Positions 30,358 through 31,698 of a stretch of DNA of 31,698 nt are shown here, in pieces. The position numbers and the translations under genes are program-made. The notes under the pieces are model-generated. The model saw only the letters and a list, made by a program, of their open reading frames with translations, was not told where the DNA came from and did no database searches. How positions within the stretch are numbered: the stretch's first letter is position 1; every line of letters starts with the position of its first letter. Origin of the DNA: Pelargonium nanum (Eukaryota; Streptophyta; Magnoliopsida; Geraniales; Geraniaceae); assembly GCA_036897485.1 (NCBI GenBank), contig JAYMTF010000683.1:1-31698 (forward strand), written 5' to 3'.

Positions 30358-30514
30358 TTGGCTTAGGCTAAGCTACCACTAAAATAGTGACACCTCATTA
30401 AAATTTCTGAATTTGGGCGGGTCGCTCCGCTCCCACAAATTCATTGGGTGGGTATGAGTGACATTTTAATGAGGTGTCATGTTATAATTGGCCTGGCTTA
30501 GGCTAAGCCAAAAA
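30358..30514. mobile_element. MITE with long terminal inverted repeats, about 155 bp
   Basis: The left arm (ttggcttaggctaagc, then gacacctcattaaaat at 30389) and the right arm (attttaatgaggtgtc at 30463, then ggcttaggctaagccaa to 30511) are inverted copies, so the whole unit folds into one hairpin with a loop around gggcgggtcgctccgctccc. A TAA lies beside each end (30355-30357 and 30515-30517), which would suit a Tourist/PIF-Harbinger MITE. Family not certain. Confidence 0.65.
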
Positions 30515-30517
30515 TAA

Positions 30518-31023
30518 CATGACTTAGATTTCTTTTCCTCTATGTATTGTTTGTCTTTTTATTTGTTTATTTATATATCTTTATTAACCAATTGTACAAC
30601 AATTTAGAGGATGAACGAATTATGAGTGTCAATGAAGATATTAAATGTACAAATAAATGCATAAACCTATTAATCATGTAACAGTCCAAAACTAAATGTA
30701 ACTTTTGAATTCAACAACACTTTACTAATATGATTGACCATTTATTTGCTCACTAATTGTTCCTTACATATGTATGATGTATTGTAATTTTGAAATGTGA
30801 CCTTTCTCTGTTTATTTAAAATTTACATAATGAAAAACATGATAGAACTTTTAGGGGTGTGGTACCAACTGGGATTTGAGCATAATTTTGTCTTCATCAT
30901 AAGAGTTTTTAGGATACTTTTTCTTTTCTGTTGGTGGGGGTCTTAATTGTCTTTGTACATGGAAAGAATAATGTAGCATGATAATTGTCTGTGCTCGAAG
31001 GGTGTATTTTGAAAGAAAAATAT
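30518..31023. other. Gene-poor AT-rich stretch
   Basis: No feature recognised. Confidence 0.6.
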
Positions 31024-31210
31024 TACTCTCTCTGTCTCCTAATTACAAGTATTATTAGTCTTTAATATTCGTAATCATATGTTAAGAATTGCTGACTAAA
31101 GATTATTAACAATTAATGCATAATTAAAAAAATTCATAAAGAAAGTGAACACTCATTTTGAGATAAAAATCCAAGTGCACCAAGACACGTATATTAGAAA
31201 GAAGGAAGTA
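31024..31210. mobile_element. Stowaway-like MITE, 187 bp
   Basis: The left end reads TACTCTCTCTGTCTCCTAAT; the right end, reverse-complemented, reads TACTTCCTTCTTTCTAATAT. TA at each border matches the Stowaway target preference. The interior shares atgcataa, gaaagtg and cactcattttg in order with the intron-4 element at 11094-11235. Non-coding. Confidence 0.55.
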
Positions 31211-31610
31211 TTAGTCTCAAAATTTGCACAACTTTTCCTCATATAAAGAGATGTGGCAATTTACATGATATATTTTTATGTTTTTTATATTTAAAATTAT
31301 GTTTAAACAAATTTTTATGTTTTTCTATAATTAAAATTATTTCCTCTCCTATTAATTTTAATATAAAGCGCCCGATTTATAAAATATAATACACACGTAC
31401 ATATAATGTATATTCATTCAGCTTATCAATAAAATAATTGATATATTATGTTTTATTAACCGCGTATTATTTTGTACAAATATTTTTGTTCGATATTTAG
31501 ATTATGAAAACAATTACAAAATATCCAATATAATCCTATAAAATTTTGCAGCTTTATCTATTTTTCTTTTCTTCTTCTCATTTTACCAATTTAAAAAATA
31601 TTGTTACCAT

Positions 31611-31698
31611 ATTAAAAGAGGAAGCAAGAAAGGGTTTTCTCTCTCTCAAGAGCGGCGGCTGCGGCTCCTTGGGCGGCGGCTAGGGCTATCGTATCGGA
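31611..31698 (+). other. GC-rich window edge, possible 5' end of a gene or LINE
   Basis: After several kb of AT-rich DNA the sequence turns abruptly into gggttttctctctctcaaga followed by a gcggcggctgcgg/ggcggcggctaggg stretch. Such wording is common in plant 5' leaders and also at the 5' ends of plant L1-type LINEs. The window ends before an ATG, so neither can be confirmed. Confidence 0.3.

Overview
The window is nuclear DNA of a flowering plant, most likely a eudicot. It is AT-rich, its genes are split by many GT-AG introns, and it carries plant-type transposable-element relics. I cannot fix the genus.

Layout. (1) 1-5513 (+): the downstream ten exons' worth of an LPAT2-type lysophosphatidic acid acyltransferase gene; I resolve all exons except exon 1, which lies left of the window. 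The first visible coding exon has an in-frame TAG at 1092-1094 where the family has lysine. (2) 5514-8037: an intergenic stretch with one unassigned 127-codon ORF, a hAT-like end, a decayed LINE RNase H fragment (minus strand), a tRNA-derived SINE, and the short leader of the next gene. (3) 8038-24162 (+): a complete 21-exon gene for the largest subunit of RNA polymerase I (NRPA1, 1657 aa by my exon model; all exon phases join). Its introns hold a TRIM retrotransposon with two LTR-like copies, Stowaway-like MITEs and several local duplications. (4) 24163-31698: about 7.5 kb without a recognisable protein gene. It holds a GC-richer LTR-like island, a promoter-like segment, an 843-bp hAT-like element with a CACTA-type MITE inserted in it, a CT-microsatellite/131-bp tandem duplication, a diverged repeat array, two further MITEs, and a GC-rich edge that may begin another unit.

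The two genes do not act in one pathway: LPAT2 works in glycerolipid synthesis in the ER, NRPA1 in rRNA transcription in the nucleolus. From memory, their Arabidopsis orthologues are also neighbours (At3g57650, At3g57660), so the pair looks like old conserved microsynteny. I saw no novel multi-gene system. The most notable observations are the LPAT2 nonsense codon, which itself could act as an in-frame 3' splice site, and the nested transposon whose target site can be verified inside the window.
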